NCBI RefSeq assembly: GCF_900176595.1
Contig: NZ_LT838813.1
Location: 62,001 to 126,000 of the forward strand
DNA from: Aquiflexum balticum DSM 16537
Lineage (GTDB): Bacteria; Bacteroidota; Bacteroidia; Cytophagales; Cyclobacteriaceae
Direction: 5' to 3'
Length of the DNA stretch: 64,000 nt
In this document: in pieces, positions 25,189-34,588 of the stretch
Layout: every line of letters starts with the position of its first letter
Position numbering within the stretch: position 1 is the stretch's first letter
Made by a program: the position numbers and the translations under genes
The notes under the pieces: generated by a model
Told to the model about the DNA's origin: nothing
Seen by the model: only the letters and a program-made list of their open reading frames with translations
Databases searched by the model: none

Positions 25189-26505
25189 TCAATTCTCAAA
25201 CTCCACCTCATACAGTGACATATATTTCCCTAAATCTGAAAATTTGAAAAATAGGCGTGCCTTTTTCCCCAATCGCAAACTGGTGTACTTATTTTCAATA
25301 TCTCCTGCTGTATTCAAGGGTTGTAAAGAGGGGTACCACAGAACATGTCCTGGCTTTTCAACCAATAGTTGGGGTTTGGTCCAAGCTTGGGATTTTGTAC
25401 CTTCTCCCAAATCTCTATTTGGATTGAAAGAAATATACAACTTATCTCCAACCCAGGATTGTCCATCCACTCTTCCCATAAGCATGACCCAACATTCCAA
25501 ATAATCGTTCCAACTTACAGAGGGTCCCCAATGGAACCCTCCTCCAGGAGAGGAAGCCGGCCCTCCTCCTTCTGAAACTGGTATCTGCAAGGATGCCACA
25601 GGCTTTCCTATACCATCCCAAGCTGCATTGAACCCTGTCCCATCCCATCGTTTTGCCTTGCCTTGAGGATCATCCAAATCATCTAAACTAATCCGTGCAA
25701 TGCTGATACATTGACCGCTTGCCTCAACCAAAGGGTCATAATTTTGGGCGTCATATACTCCCGGATAACCATATTCCCCAAAAAACAAATACAGGTATTC
25801 GCCAACTGCCACTGCGGAAGGGTCACCTACACCACCGGCAAATGTTTTGGAAATATTGTGTGGTTTTAAAATCATCCTCGGTTGTTTATCCTCCAAAAAC
25901 AGACCTTTGTTTACCCAGGACCAACCCCCATCTGTGGATTTCATTACCCCGATGCGGCATACCGCGGCAGGAGTAATCCGTTCTGTCAATCCCAAAGGCC
26001 AATCTTTGTCAATATAACCTTCCCCGGTTTCCGGATCGAAAGGCAAGGTTTCCGGATAATTTTCATTGTGATATATGGCATACAAAGTTTTGCCACTCGT
26101 GTCTCTTTGGTCCTGGTACACCGTCTCAAACCAAACGGCTCCATGAAGCCCGGGCTGGCCTAGAGATGCATTTTTCGGTAATTTAGGAGCGATGTAAGCA
26201 GATGCAGGGGAAGAAAAAACCTCATCAGCATTGAAACCGGAAGCAAACTTCAAATCCTCAGCAAACCCCCAAACCGGGTCCTCTCCATATTTTCCTGGAA
26301 AAATCCGTAAGGTATCCCCAATCCATACTTCGGCCATATTACAGTCAACAAAATTATTGAAATGAAAGGTATCGGTTTCGATAAGACGGAATTTTGGAAC
26401 TTCAAATGTTTCCATTGAAAGCAATTCGGAATTTTGATTTTTGGTCTGGCATGCTTCAAAAGCAAAAAGGACAAGGGAACTAATGATAAGCCGTTTAGTA
26501 TTCAT
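25189..26505 (-). CDS. lipoprotein with predicted beta-propeller fold, possibly carbohydrate-active
   Basis: A 438-residue protein with a hydrophobic signal ending FEAC (Cys near 19), probably a lipoprotein. The sequence is rich in Trp, Gly and Asp turns, with one Asp-box-like STDGGWSW and repeats such as VGEYLYLFFGEYG and GDKLYISFNPN, suggesting a five- or six-bladed propeller as in GH43/GH33-like or DUF4185 proteins. I cannot assign catalytic residues. It lies downstream of the sulfatase on the same strand (181 bp gap), so a role in the same glycan pathway is plausible. The start at 26505 is preferred to 26550 because of the signal sequence. Confidence 0.7.
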   Translation of the reverse strand: MNTKRLIISSLVLFAFEACQTKNQNSELLSMETFEVPKFRLIETDTFHFNNFVDCNMAEVWIGDTLRIFPGKYGEDPVWGFAEDLKFASGFNADEVFSSPASAYIAPKLPKNASLGQPGLHGAVWFETVYQDQRDTSGKTLYAIYHNENYPETLPFDPETGEGYIDKDWPLGLTERITPAAVCRIGVMKSTDGGWSWVNKGLFLEDKQPRMILKPHNISKTFAGGVGDPSAVAVGEYLYLFFGEYGYPGVYDAQNYDPLVEASGQCISIARISLDDLDDPQGKAKRWDGTGFNAAWDGIGKPVASLQIPVSEGGGPASSPGGGFHWGPSVSWNDYLECWVMLMGRVDGQSWVGDKLYISFNPNRDLGEGTKSQAWTKPQLLVEKPGHVLWYPSLQPLNTAGDIENKYTSLRLGKKARLFFKFSDLGKYMSLYEVEFEN

Positions 26506-26686
26506 AGGATTATTTGGTGTATACCTATAAATATAAAAAAGTAAAGGCACAATAGAAATAACTGAAATTTTATTGACTTAGTGAAAACCTCTTCTGTGTT
26601 TTGACAGGCTTAATGCAAACCAGGTTAATCCTATAATGCACACTTTGTCATTTTGTTCTCTTATTTAAATGGCCAAAAAATCCTGA

Positions 26687-28153
26687 TTACTCCTTCACGT
26701 TAAAATATTTTTCCAGTGTATAAGAGGGTTGCCTTTGGTCAGGTTTTCTTTTCAATGTATCCGGATCATATCCCAATGGCAATATTTGGGATGCTTTTAA
26801 TTTGGCAGTATCTCCTGATTCCCTTTGCCACTCTTCTAAAAGCCCCATTAATTCCTCTTTTTTCTTTTCATATTGAATGTCCTCAGCTAGATTTTTCATT
26901 TCGTGGGGATCATCCGACAAGTTGAATAATTGGGAATAATCCCTTTCAGGATACCTGATGAGCTTCCATTCTTTATCCCTTACAGCCCGTACCGTATGAC
27001 GGTATGCAGTAAATATGGAAGATCTAACTTCATTGATGGTTCCGTTTAAAACATCCACCAAACTGAACCCGTCAATCCCCTCCGGAAATGGAACTCCTGC
27101 CAATTCCGCCAAGGTAGGATATAAATCATATAAGTAAACGAATGCATCAAACTGCGCATTTTCGGGAATTCCAGGGCCTTTGAGTATGACCGGGACTTTG
27201 GTACTGTGTTCATAAAGATTCTGCTTGCCCAATAATCCATGGCTCCCTATGGCGAGACCGTTATCGGCAGCATAGACTATGATGGTATTGTCATAAAGCC
27301 CATTCTTCTTCAATACCTCCACAATATCTCCTACACGATCATCCAAATGGTGGATCAACGCATAATAATCAGACAATATGGATTGGATAACCTCCGGTTT
27401 TCTCGGCCAGGAAGTTAGATTTTCATCCCTCACAGTCATGTGGTCAAAAATAAATGGATGATAAGGCATATAATTCTCTGGCAGCGGAAGTGATCCTTCC
27501 CTATACTTGCCGATATATTCAGGTTTGGGAGAGTAGGGGTCATGGGGCACAGTAAAGGAAACATAACAGAAAAAGGGTTTTTCCTCACCTGAAGAAGAAT
27601 ACTCATCTATAAATCCAATTGCTGCATCGGCAAATAGATCAGTTGAAAAACCCCTCTTGATAGGTTCTGAAAGAATGCCATCTTCAGAAAGTTCTCTGAC
27701 CGCAACATTGAAATGATCTGCCATGCCACCTAAATAGACCCGGCTGCCCTTTTGAAAGGAGGCCTCAAAAGCCTCTTTTTCATTATGCCATTTCCCGGTC
27801 CCAAAAGTTACATAGCCATGATTACCGAATCGCATCGGCATAGTTTCCACACCCTTGAGACGGTCATAAACATTGAATAGACTTTTTCCGCTCAATAGCA
27901 TTGCCCTGCTCGGCGCACAGATGGCTCCATGATGTCCTCCCATTACATAAGCATTGGTAAAATAACTTCCCTCCTTGGCCAGCTGGTCAATATGGGGAGT
28001 TTGGATATGTTTGTTGCCACTGATACCCAAGGCATCCGCCCTTTGGTCATCTGCAAAAAGAAATAAGACGTTTGGTCTGATAGTTTCTTTTTGGGTACAG
28101 GAAAACATCAAAATTAAAAGGGTAATGAGTAGAGAATCGGTAAATGATTTCAT
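26687..28153 (-). CDS. sulfatase (formylglycine type), lipoprotein
   Basis: A 488-residue S1-family sulfatase. The N-terminal signal ends in LMFSC, a likely lipobox. The metal-binding start is VLFLFADDQRADALG, and the active-site signature CAPSR, in which C79 is converted to formylglycine, is complete with SGK behind it. The C-terminus has a conserved EWKLIRYPE segment. It removes sulfate esters from a glycan, substrate unknown. It lies 126 bp after an operon with a GH88-like hydrolase and a symporter, suggesting a sulfated, uronate-containing polysaccharide. I start it at 28153 (MKSFTDS); an in-frame upstream ATG at 28207 would hide the signal. No maturase is in the window. Confidence 0.88.
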   Translation of the reverse strand: MKSFTDSLLITLLILMFSCTQKETIRPNVLFLFADDQRADALGISGNKHIQTPHIDQLAKEGSYFTNAYVMGGHHGAICAPSRAMLLSGKSLFNVYDRLKGVETMPMRFGNHGYVTFGTGKWHNEKEAFEASFQKGSRVYLGGMADHFNVAVRELSEDGILSEPIKRGFSTDLFADAAIGFIDEYSSSGEEKPFFCYVSFTVPHDPYSPKPEYIGKYREGSLPLPENYMPYHPFIFDHMTVRDENLTSWPRKPEVIQSILSDYYALIHHLDDRVGDIVEVLKKNGLYDNTIIVYAADNGLAIGSHGLLGKQNLYEHSTKVPVILKGPGIPENAQFDAFVYLYDLYPTLAELAGVPFPEGIDGFSLVDVLNGTINEVRSSIFTAYRHTVRAVRDKEWKLIRYPERDYSQLFNLSDDPHEMKNLAEDIQYEKKKEELMGLLEEWQRESGDTAKLKASQILPLGYDPDTLKRKPDQRQPSYTLEKYFNVKE

Positions 28154-28279
28154 GGAATTATTTTTAGAAGAGTGGTCTTTGCCAATTTTTTTTAATGCTA
28201 ATGTCACTTAAAGAAACACATGTTTTGCGCGACCTGAGGCAGGAATTTATCCAACGGTAAAAAACAATGTCCTCCCCAA

Positions 28280-29050
28280 TTACAACCGCTCCACTGTCAA
28301 GCCCCCATCCACTGTAATTACTTGTCCTGTGGCGTAAGGCAAATCTCCTTTGGCAAGGGCAGCCACTACTTTCCCCACGTCATCCGGTAAGCCCATCCGT
28401 TTTTCCAAGGTCAGTCCGTTTTGAATCCTTTCCTGATAAGCAGATTTAACTTTTTCAGTCATATCTGTTGCTATGACCCCAGGACGGACTTCATATACCG
28501 GAATATTTTTATCAGCCATTCTGACGGCCATCAGTTTGGTAAACATGGACAAGCCTGCTTTGGAAATACAATAAGCTGCCCTATTGATCGAAGCCATTGA
28601 AGCGGATACAGAAGTGATGTGGATAATGGAAAAGGAATCGGATGGATTTTCCTGCTTTTGTCCCAACATCCATTGGGCCAAAGATTGTGTCAGAAAAAAA
28701 GTGCCTCTCAGATTAATATCCATCAATTCATCAAAATCTTCAGGAGTGACTTCTAATATGTCTGCCCTGACTTTTGGTGCTACTCCGGCATTATTGACCA
28801 AAACATTCAGTTTCCCAAATCTACTTTTTACTTTTTTGACAATTTCCCGACGGTCAGCTTCAAGGGCTATATTGCCCTTAGCATAGCAAACCTCCACGCT
28901 CATTGACCGGAGAATTTTGAGTACAGATTCCACTTCAATCTCTTCCCTTACGCCGTTCAAAATAAGATCATATCCATTGGAAGCAAGCTGGTGCGCGATG
29001 CCCAAACCAATGCCCCTTGTTCCACCGGTTACAAATGCCACAGGCCTCAT
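28280..29050 (-). CDS. SDR family oxidoreductase (FabG-like)
   Basis: A 256-residue short-chain dehydrogenase with TGGTRGIGLG near residue 8, NNAG, and the catalytic YCISKAG, ending GQVITVDGG. The annotation often given to such proteins is 3-ketoacyl-ACP reductase, but the operon points to a sugar dehydrogenase. It overlaps the preceding OYE gene by 4 bp (ATGA). Confidence 0.85.
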   Translation of the reverse strand: MRPVAFVTGGTRGIGLGIAHQLASNGYDLILNGVREEIEVESVLKILRSMSVEVCYAKGNIALEADRREIVKKVKSRFGKLNVLVNNAGVAPKVRADILEVTPEDFDELMDINLRGTFFLTQSLAQWMLGQKQENPSDSFSIIHITSVSASMASINRAAYCISKAGLSMFTKLMAVRMADKNIPVYEVRPGVIATDMTEKVKSAYQERIQNGLTLEKRMGLPDDVGKVVAALAKGDLPYATGQVITVDGGLTVERL

Positions 29051-30492
29051 GACTCTTTGATTTTTTTAAGCTTTTCATGTATTTCCATCTCCTTGTAATA
29101 AGGATCTAAGGGGAAGCAACCTGAAATCATTCCGTTTCTGGGAGCAGTGGTACAATCCGAAAAAGTCCTGCAAAGCTTTTGTCTTTTCAATCCCTTCCCG
29201 TTGAGTACGTCATCGGGCAATTCCGGATAACTCAGCACCATTCTACCCAATCCTATAGAATCTGCCATACCCCTTAGCAGAACCTCCTGTGCCACCAGTG
29301 GAAGCCATTCTTGCAGGTATGAGTACGCTGAACCTACCACATAAAAATCAGAAAAAGCTTTTTTTATTTTTCCTGTCACATCTATTTGTCTTGCTACACC
29401 ATGAAGCGGATCTTCTGGGGGAAGGTAACCATCTGAAGGTGGAAAAAGGGCGGGCCTTTGAATATGAGGATTATAATAAGGACTGCCTGCTGTGGTACAG
29501 ACCAACTCTATGTCAAGTTTTTGAATGATTTTCAGAAAATCGTAGGGTTCCAAAAGATTGATATTTGTCCCTGAAAGATCGGAACCAAAGGCAAAAGGAT
29601 AAGGAGGTGTCAAAGCAGGAACTCCTGTTCCGTCTTCTCTTTTTTGAAATGGCATCCAGTCAAATACGCTAACTCTCACTCCTATTTCCAGGCCAGGCGC
29701 TTTGGCCCTTATTCCATTCACCACCTCTCTCAGAAATCTACTCCGGTTTTCAATGCTCGTGCCATAATCACCCTCTCTCTGAACAGCATTCAAAAATTCA
29801 TGTCCCAAATAGCCATGGCAATGTTTGATGTCTACAAAATGAAAACCCGCTTTTTGGGCCAAAACCGCTGCTTTCACATAATCATCCACCAAGGTTCTGA
29901 TCTCATCATCTGTCATTACGGGATAATCTTCGGGCAATCCAAATTTCTGGTTCAAATAAGGATGGGCATAAAGAATCTTTGGCTCCATCTTATCCTGATG
30001 ATTGGGCTTGGAAAACCTGCCTGAATGTGTTAGCTGCAAGCCCACCAAAAAATCATCAGTCCTGCCAAAAGCTTCCTCGTGTTCTTTCATCAGCAATTTG
30101 AAAAGACCCTCGAAGTCTTTCAGGTTTTCTTCATTAAGCAATAATTGGTTTGGATTCGCCCTTCCGTCATGACGCACAGCTACTGCCTCACAGCCCCACA
30201 GCAATTTAGCTCCACTTCGGGCAAAATTCCGCCAGCGTCTTTGGGTATGTTCCGTAGGTTTTCCTTCGGAAGTACCATCCCAACCTTCCATGGGCAGGAT
30301 ACAAAATGAATTACCGATCAATCTTCCCGAACGAAGCCTGTGCCCTTTGGAAAGTGGAGTCTGTTTTCCGGACAAGGGTTGATCAGGCAAAGGGATATTT
30401 ATTCCTTCTTTGTTGAGGTATTCCCTAAACTGCTCCAAAGTTTTCAATTGGGCAATTCTGGTGTATTTGGGTTTGTTTTTACCTTCACTCAT
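29047..30492 (-). CDS. NADH:flavin oxidoreductase, Old Yellow Enzyme family
   Basis: A 481-residue FMN-dependent TIM-barrel oxidoreductase of the OYE family, with LQLTHSGRFS, HCHGYLGHEFLN and DYGTSIENRSRFLREV, the usual substrate and FMN segments, and a C-terminal GLGRMVLSYP. It has a ~50-residue N-terminal extension and a Cys-containing C-terminal tail (LCRTFSDCTTAPRNG) that lacks a full [4Fe-4S] set. It probably reduces or eliminates an unsaturated sugar or ketone in the pathway. It overlaps both neighbours by 4 bp. Confidence 0.85.
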   Translation of the reverse strand: MSEGKNKPKYTRIAQLKTLEQFREYLNKEGINIPLPDQPLSGKQTPLSKGHRLRSGRLIGNSFCILPMEGWDGTSEGKPTEHTQRRWRNFARSGAKLLWGCEAVAVRHDGRANPNQLLLNEENLKDFEGLFKLLMKEHEEAFGRTDDFLVGLQLTHSGRFSKPNHQDKMEPKILYAHPYLNQKFGLPEDYPVMTDDEIRTLVDDYVKAAVLAQKAGFHFVDIKHCHGYLGHEFLNAVQREGDYGTSIENRSRFLREVVNGIRAKAPGLEIGVRVSVFDWMPFQKREDGTGVPALTPPYPFAFGSDLSGTNINLLEPYDFLKIIQKLDIELVCTTAGSPYYNPHIQRPALFPPSDGYLPPEDPLHGVARQIDVTGKIKKAFSDFYVVGSAYSYLQEWLPLVAQEVLLRGMADSIGLGRMVLSYPELPDDVLNGKGLKRQKLCRTFSDCTTAPRNGMISGCFPLDPYYKEMEIHEKLKKIKES

Positions 30493-31868
30493 CGCGGTAT
30501 GCAGTTAAAGTAACTGTAATATTTTTCTTCCTTAATTTTTCTCTGAATATACAAGGCCAATTCCCTTGCATGATAATCTCCCCACATGGAAGATTCCCCA
30601 AAAGGGACTTTCCCTTTTTCCGGGACATAGTCCCAGCCGTTTGGTCTGTGGTAAATGGAATGTAATATTAAACCTTGATGTTTCGGATCAAGTGAAAGGT
30701 AGGGTTCCTGAAACAATCCTTTTGCGATTTGATAGCCCGACCTCAGGTATTTTTCTGACTTATCTTTATCTTTTGATCTTAACCAATCCCCAATCCGCAG
30801 TAAACCTTGTGCAGCGATGCATGCTGCTGAACTGTCTACAGGCTCAAATTCATTAAATGGATCAGATGGCCTGTTCAGGTAATCTCCCATTTGAAACAAA
30901 TGAGGCGCCCCTGTATCCCAATAAGGAATCCCATCTGTTGGGGTATTTTGCAGGTAAAATTCTACAGTAGCCAAGGCCGCTTTCTCAAGGGTTTGAGTCA
31001 ATTTTTCTTTTGAAATAACTGCCGCATAATCTTCCTCTGGAAGCTTATCCAATATTTCCAAAGTCTCCCCCAAACCACAAATAGCCCAGGCCAAACCTCT
31101 AGTCCAAGTACTGAAGCCCGTATATCCCTGTTGGGAGTTAGGGCAACGGTAGTTGCCATCATTGGTATTGAAAATAATTTCGTGGGCTGTTCTGCCTGGA
31201 ATATCATATTCATCGCGGCCTTCTCCATAGTAAATGGAATACTTCACCGTGGCCAGCAAATGTTGGATGGCCCTTTGCAATAGATTGATTTTTTTATCAT
31301 TCTCGCCTTGTAACACATGCCCTAGCATATGGGAAAGAATAACAGCTCTGCAGGTCCTGATAGTATCTACAAAAAGAGAATGTGGACCGTTAAAGGAATA
31401 CATATAGCCTCCCCCAGGAATCACCGTCCATCTTAACGCCTGCACTGCCCCACTGACTTTAATGGCAAGTTTGTAATACTCTTTTTCCCAATTTGAGGCA
31501 TCCAATTTACCCTCCTCAATCATCCGCAACAAGCTGCCATAGGTACTGACATTGTTAAACCCATGATCATGAACTCCTGTATGCGTAAGGTGGGGTGTCA
31601 TTTTTCGCGAAGTGTTTTCCCTGCCCAACTCAAGAAACTTATCATCCCCTGTTGCATCAAATTGTAGCAAAGCAGAACCAAACTGAAATCCCTGCGTCCA
31701 CTCGGTCCAGCCTCGGGTGACATACTTTCCTTTCTCGGTAAAAACAGGAGCCCCTTTGGCAGTATCAAACGATTTTTCGATCATGAGAATTTTTTGCCCG
31801 GAGAGTTCCCAAAACTGATTCAGATTGATGTCATTGATGGATTGTTCTATATTAAAGTCAATTTTCAT
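30489..31868 (-). CDS. glycoside hydrolase family 88-like (unsaturated glucuronyl hydrolase type)
   Basis: A 459-residue (alpha/alpha)6-barrel protein. D101 in GVHDHGF and D168 in SLFVDTIRTC fit the two catalytic Asp positions of unsaturated glucuronyl hydrolase, and GFSTWTRGLAWAICG matches the conserved S/T-W-x-RG-x-AW segment. Such enzymes remove 4,5-unsaturated uronic acids produced by polysaccharide lyases. There is no signal peptide, so it is probably cytoplasmic. The start is set at 31868, where ATG overlaps the symporter stop as ATGA; a longer in-frame start would lie inside the symporter gene. Confidence 0.83.
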   Translation of the reverse strand: MKIDFNIEQSINDINLNQFWELSGQKILMIEKSFDTAKGAPVFTEKGKYVTRGWTEWTQGFQFGSALLQFDATGDDKFLELGRENTSRKMTPHLTHTGVHDHGFNNVSTYGSLLRMIEEGKLDASNWEKEYYKLAIKVSGAVQALRWTVIPGGGYMYSFNGPHSLFVDTIRTCRAVILSHMLGHVLQGENDKKINLLQRAIQHLLATVKYSIYYGEGRDEYDIPGRTAHEIIFNTNDGNYRCPNSQQGYTGFSTWTRGLAWAICGLGETLEILDKLPEEDYAAVISKEKLTQTLEKAALATVEFYLQNTPTDGIPYWDTGAPHLFQMGDYLNRPSDPFNEFEPVDSSAACIAAQGLLRIGDWLRSKDKDKSEKYLRSGYQIAKGLFQEPYLSLDPKHQGLILHSIYHRPNGWDYVPEKGKVPFGESSMWGDYHARELALYIQRKIKEEKYYSYFNCIPR

Positions 31869-33271
31869 TTGCTTCGGTTTACTTTGAGTTGATGCCTGAC
31901 CATGATCAATGCTGTCAGTATAAGCAGCACACAATAGAGAAAGAAATCAAGGTTCCATCCCCAATACTGATCCGGTACCAATTCAATGATTGAAAATATA
32001 AAATAAAGCAGCGCAATAAAAGAAAGCCAGAGAAGTTCTTTGGGTGGATTTGCGAAAATCACAGCCCCTAAAATGGCCGGTGCTACCATGGAAGTTCCCG
32101 TAAAACTCACTCTTGCCAATAAAACAAGCTCATCGCTCATGTAAGTAGAGAATACCAATACGATCATGGAAAACACAAAAACAGAAGTTTTGGTAATCCG
32201 CATAATCCGTTTATCCGAGCCAGTCAGAAGTGACCGGAGTTCGGTTCCCAATGCAAAAATCTGGGCATTGGTCGTTGAGAGACAGGCGGCAAAAAGCCCA
32301 ACCACTGCCAAGGCAGCCACTGGTACTGCCTGATCAAATAACAGGGCTTGGGAAAGAAATTCGGCAGTACTGGCATCAGGATATTTTACAGCTCCATACA
32401 ACCCAATTGAAGCTGTTGGCAGAATGACCAAAATGGCAAAAATCCCGACAGCATAAGCCATCTTATGTACTGATTTCAGGTCTTTCATCACCACCAATCT
32501 TGTGGTAAACTGGGGCTGAGAAACAGGAATCAGTACTATGGCAATGGCAGAAGCAATCAGAAACTGAGAACTGAACAAGCCTTTTGGACCGGGCAATGAG
32601 CTCAGAGATGGATTGCGCTCAGCCACCACAGCCATGGCGTTTTGAAGCCCGCCGCTCATTTCAAGGCAGGCAGCACCAATAATCCAAATAACAGCTAAGA
32701 GGATGACCCCTTGGATGGCATCGCTGTACATGATGGCCTTCAACCCACCAATAGCTGCATAGGCCAACATGATCGCGACCATCATGGCTGACCAGGACCA
32801 ATCAGGCAGGAAATTTGGAAAAGCCGCATTCAAAAAGATCGAAATCCCACGAATCTGAATAGCCACATAGGGGATCAAAAAGATAAAGGCACTGGCAAAT
32901 ATCAGGTAGCCGGCGAAGTTGCTCCCATAGCAGGTTTTCATCAATCCGGCTACACCTTTGTATCCCCTAAGGCTAGCCCTTTGTCTCAACTTGTATCCAA
33001 ACCAGATCAGGAAAAACACCATCAGGGCATCAGAAAAAGCCAAAAAGACCCATGCTCCTACCCCGTGTACCCTAAAGAAGTCAGGCATGCCCATAAAGGT
33101 AAAGGCACTGAACAAGGCAGCTGAAAAGGTCAGAAAACCGAGAATAGCTCCAATATTGGATCCGGCAAAGATGAATTCATCAGAGGTTCGATCCTTGCGG
33201 TATGACTTGTAAGAGGCATATGCCAAGGAAGCCAGGAAGATAGCGAAAAAAAATATCAGCCAACCTGTCAT
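31865..33271 (-). CDS. sodium:solute symporter (SSS family)
   Basis: A 468-residue transporter with about 13 membrane segments of the SSS family. FAGSNIGAILGFLTFSAALFSAFTFMG near the N-terminus and PAILGAVIFANPP near the C-terminus are typical. It probably brings the sugar or unsaturated oligosaccharide into the cytoplasm with Na+. It overlaps the small upstream membrane gene and the downstream GH88-like gene by 4 bp each. Confidence 0.9.
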   Translation of the reverse strand: MTGWLIFFFAIFLASLAYASYKSYRKDRTSDEFIFAGSNIGAILGFLTFSAALFSAFTFMGMPDFFRVHGVGAWVFLAFSDALMVFFLIWFGYKLRQRASLRGYKGVAGLMKTCYGSNFAGYLIFASAFIFLIPYVAIQIRGISIFLNAAFPNFLPDWSWSAMMVAIMLAYAAIGGLKAIMYSDAIQGVILLAVIWIIGAACLEMSGGLQNAMAVVAERNPSLSSLPGPKGLFSSQFLIASAIAIVLIPVSQPQFTTRLVVMKDLKSVHKMAYAVGIFAILVILPTASIGLYGAVKYPDASTAEFLSQALLFDQAVPVAALAVVGLFAACLSTTNAQIFALGTELRSLLTGSDKRIMRITKTSVFVFSMIVLVFSTYMSDELVLLARVSFTGTSMVAPAILGAVIFANPPKELLWLSFIALLYFIFSIIELVPDQYWGWNLDFFLYCVLLILTALIMVRHQLKVNRSK

Positions 33272-33480
33272 TGTTCTTTGGGATCATGATAAGGGAAAAA
33301 TCTTGAACCCAGGTAGGTGGCCAATACCAGGAATACAGTTGCCAGAAACCCGGTCCAAAAAACATAAGGAATGTTCCATAATTCCGGGCTGTGTTTGTTT
33401 TCCCTGAAGAGGAAAGCAAAAGAGCCTATAGTAATGACCAGCACCGTTAACACGATCAGGTTCCAGATTTTGGGTTTCAT
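33268..33480 (-). CDS. small two-helix membrane protein, likely symporter partner
   Basis: A 70-residue protein with two hydrophobic segments (LIVLTVLVITIGSFAFLF and FWTGFLATVFLVLATYLG). Small proteins of the DUF3311/DUF4212 kind are often encoded directly before SSS transporters, and this gene overlaps the symporter by 4 bp. Family assignment is by size and position only. I use the ATG at 33480; an in-frame start at 33507 is possible. Confidence 0.7.
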   Translation of the reverse strand: MKPKIWNLIVLTVLVITIGSFAFLFRENKHSPELWNIPYVFWTGFLATVFLVLATYLGSRFFPYHDPKEQ

Positions 33481-33799
33481 AGGAGGAGGGTTTATTGTTT
33501 GATTCAAGAGGTAAAATACTAAAGCGCTTTCAGATTACTTTGATTTGGGTGGATTTTTTTCAATTATCTATTGGAATCCATGAGGAATTATATTGGCTGT
33601 CTCAAAAAATTGGAATCACAGATTTGTTTGATTTTCGCAGATTTTTTCCCTGTGTGTCTATGCTATCTGTGAAACACAAAGCATCCTCTTTAAAAGCAAG
33701 GGCTTTTTCTACTTTGCACTTTTGCCGAAAAAAGATGACTTTTAGCCCTTATACACTCATACTATCAGTAAATAATATTTACCAACCGCCATTTCTATA
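33481..33799. other. divergent intergenic region with dispersed repeat
   Basis: 319 bp between divergent genes. It contains a copy of the dispersed sequence with ATCACAGATT, TTCGCAGATT and ATCTGTGAAA (33612-33677), related in style to the repeat at 21724-21765. Promoters for the operon on the minus strand and the DUF1080 gene on the plus strand must lie here, but I see no exact TAnnTTTG box. Confidence 0.45.
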
Positions 33800-34588
33800 A
33801 TGAAAACCTCCTTGATTATTTGCCTATCCATACTTTTAATTTCGGGATGCAATCCCAATCCCCCTCAATCGGACTCAAATGACGACTGGCAAGTTCTCTT
33901 CAACGGCAAAGACCTTGATGATTGGGTAGTAAAAATCCACCATCACGAAGTGGGTGATAATTATGCCAATACCTTCCGGGTAGTCGATGGAATCATTCAG
34001 GTAAATTATGACGGCTATGACACATTTGACAATAGGTATGGACATCTGTTTTATAAAAACCCCTTATCATCATTTCACCTCAAGTTCGAATACCGTTTTA
34101 CAGACCAATGGATGAAAGACGCTCCAAATTATACCTATAGAAACAGTGGCGTCATGTTCCACTCTCAGGATCCTAACAGTATTTCAAAGGAGCAAGATTG
34201 GCCGATATCCGTTGAATACCAGATGTTGGCCCGGGAGATGGATGGGCAGGCCCGTCCCACTGGTAATATGTGCTCCCCCGGAACAGAAATATTTTATGAA
34301 GGAACTTTATATCCCCAACATTGTCTGAATTCGTCCTCTGCTACATTTGATTGGGATGAATGGGTCAAAGCAGATCTGATTGTTTATGGGGACTCATTGA
34401 TCATTCATATGGTCAATGGAGATACGGTGCTGCGCTACTCCAAACCTCATATTGGAGGAGATGTGGCCAATGGATTTGATCCGGAAATCAAAATTGACGG
34501 AAAAGCCCTGACATCAGGATATATCGGATTACAGGCAGAAGGCCAAGGGGTAGAGTTTAAAGAAATCAAGTTAAGGAAGCTTGATTGA
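33800..34588 (+). CDS. DUF1080 (3-keto-disaccharide hydrolase) lipoprotein
   Basis: A 262-residue lipoprotein (LLISGC, Cys17) with one DUF1080 concanavalin-like domain: WQVLFNGKDLDDWVVK at the start, FEYRFTDQW, NSGVMFHSQ and GYIGLQAEGQGVEFKEIKLR at the end. Family members include enzymes that cleave 3-keto-glycosides made by exported dehydrogenases, which would connect it to the Gfo/Idh and CxxCH proteins of this window. It converges on and overlaps the EamA gene by 23 bp at the 3' ends. Confidence 0.87.
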   Translation: MKTSLIICLSILLISGCNPNPPQSDSNDDWQVLFNGKDLDDWVVKIHHHEVGDNYANTFRVVDGIIQVNYDGYDTFDNRYGHLFYKNPLSSFHLKFEYRFTDQWMKDAPNYTYRNSGVMFHSQDPNSISKEQDWPISVEYQMLAREMDGQARPTGNMCSPGTEIFYEGTLYPQHCLNSSSATFDWDEWVKADLIVYGDSLIIHMVNGDTVLRYSKPHIGGDVANGFDPEIKIDGKALTSGYIGLQAEGQGVEFKEIKLRKLD

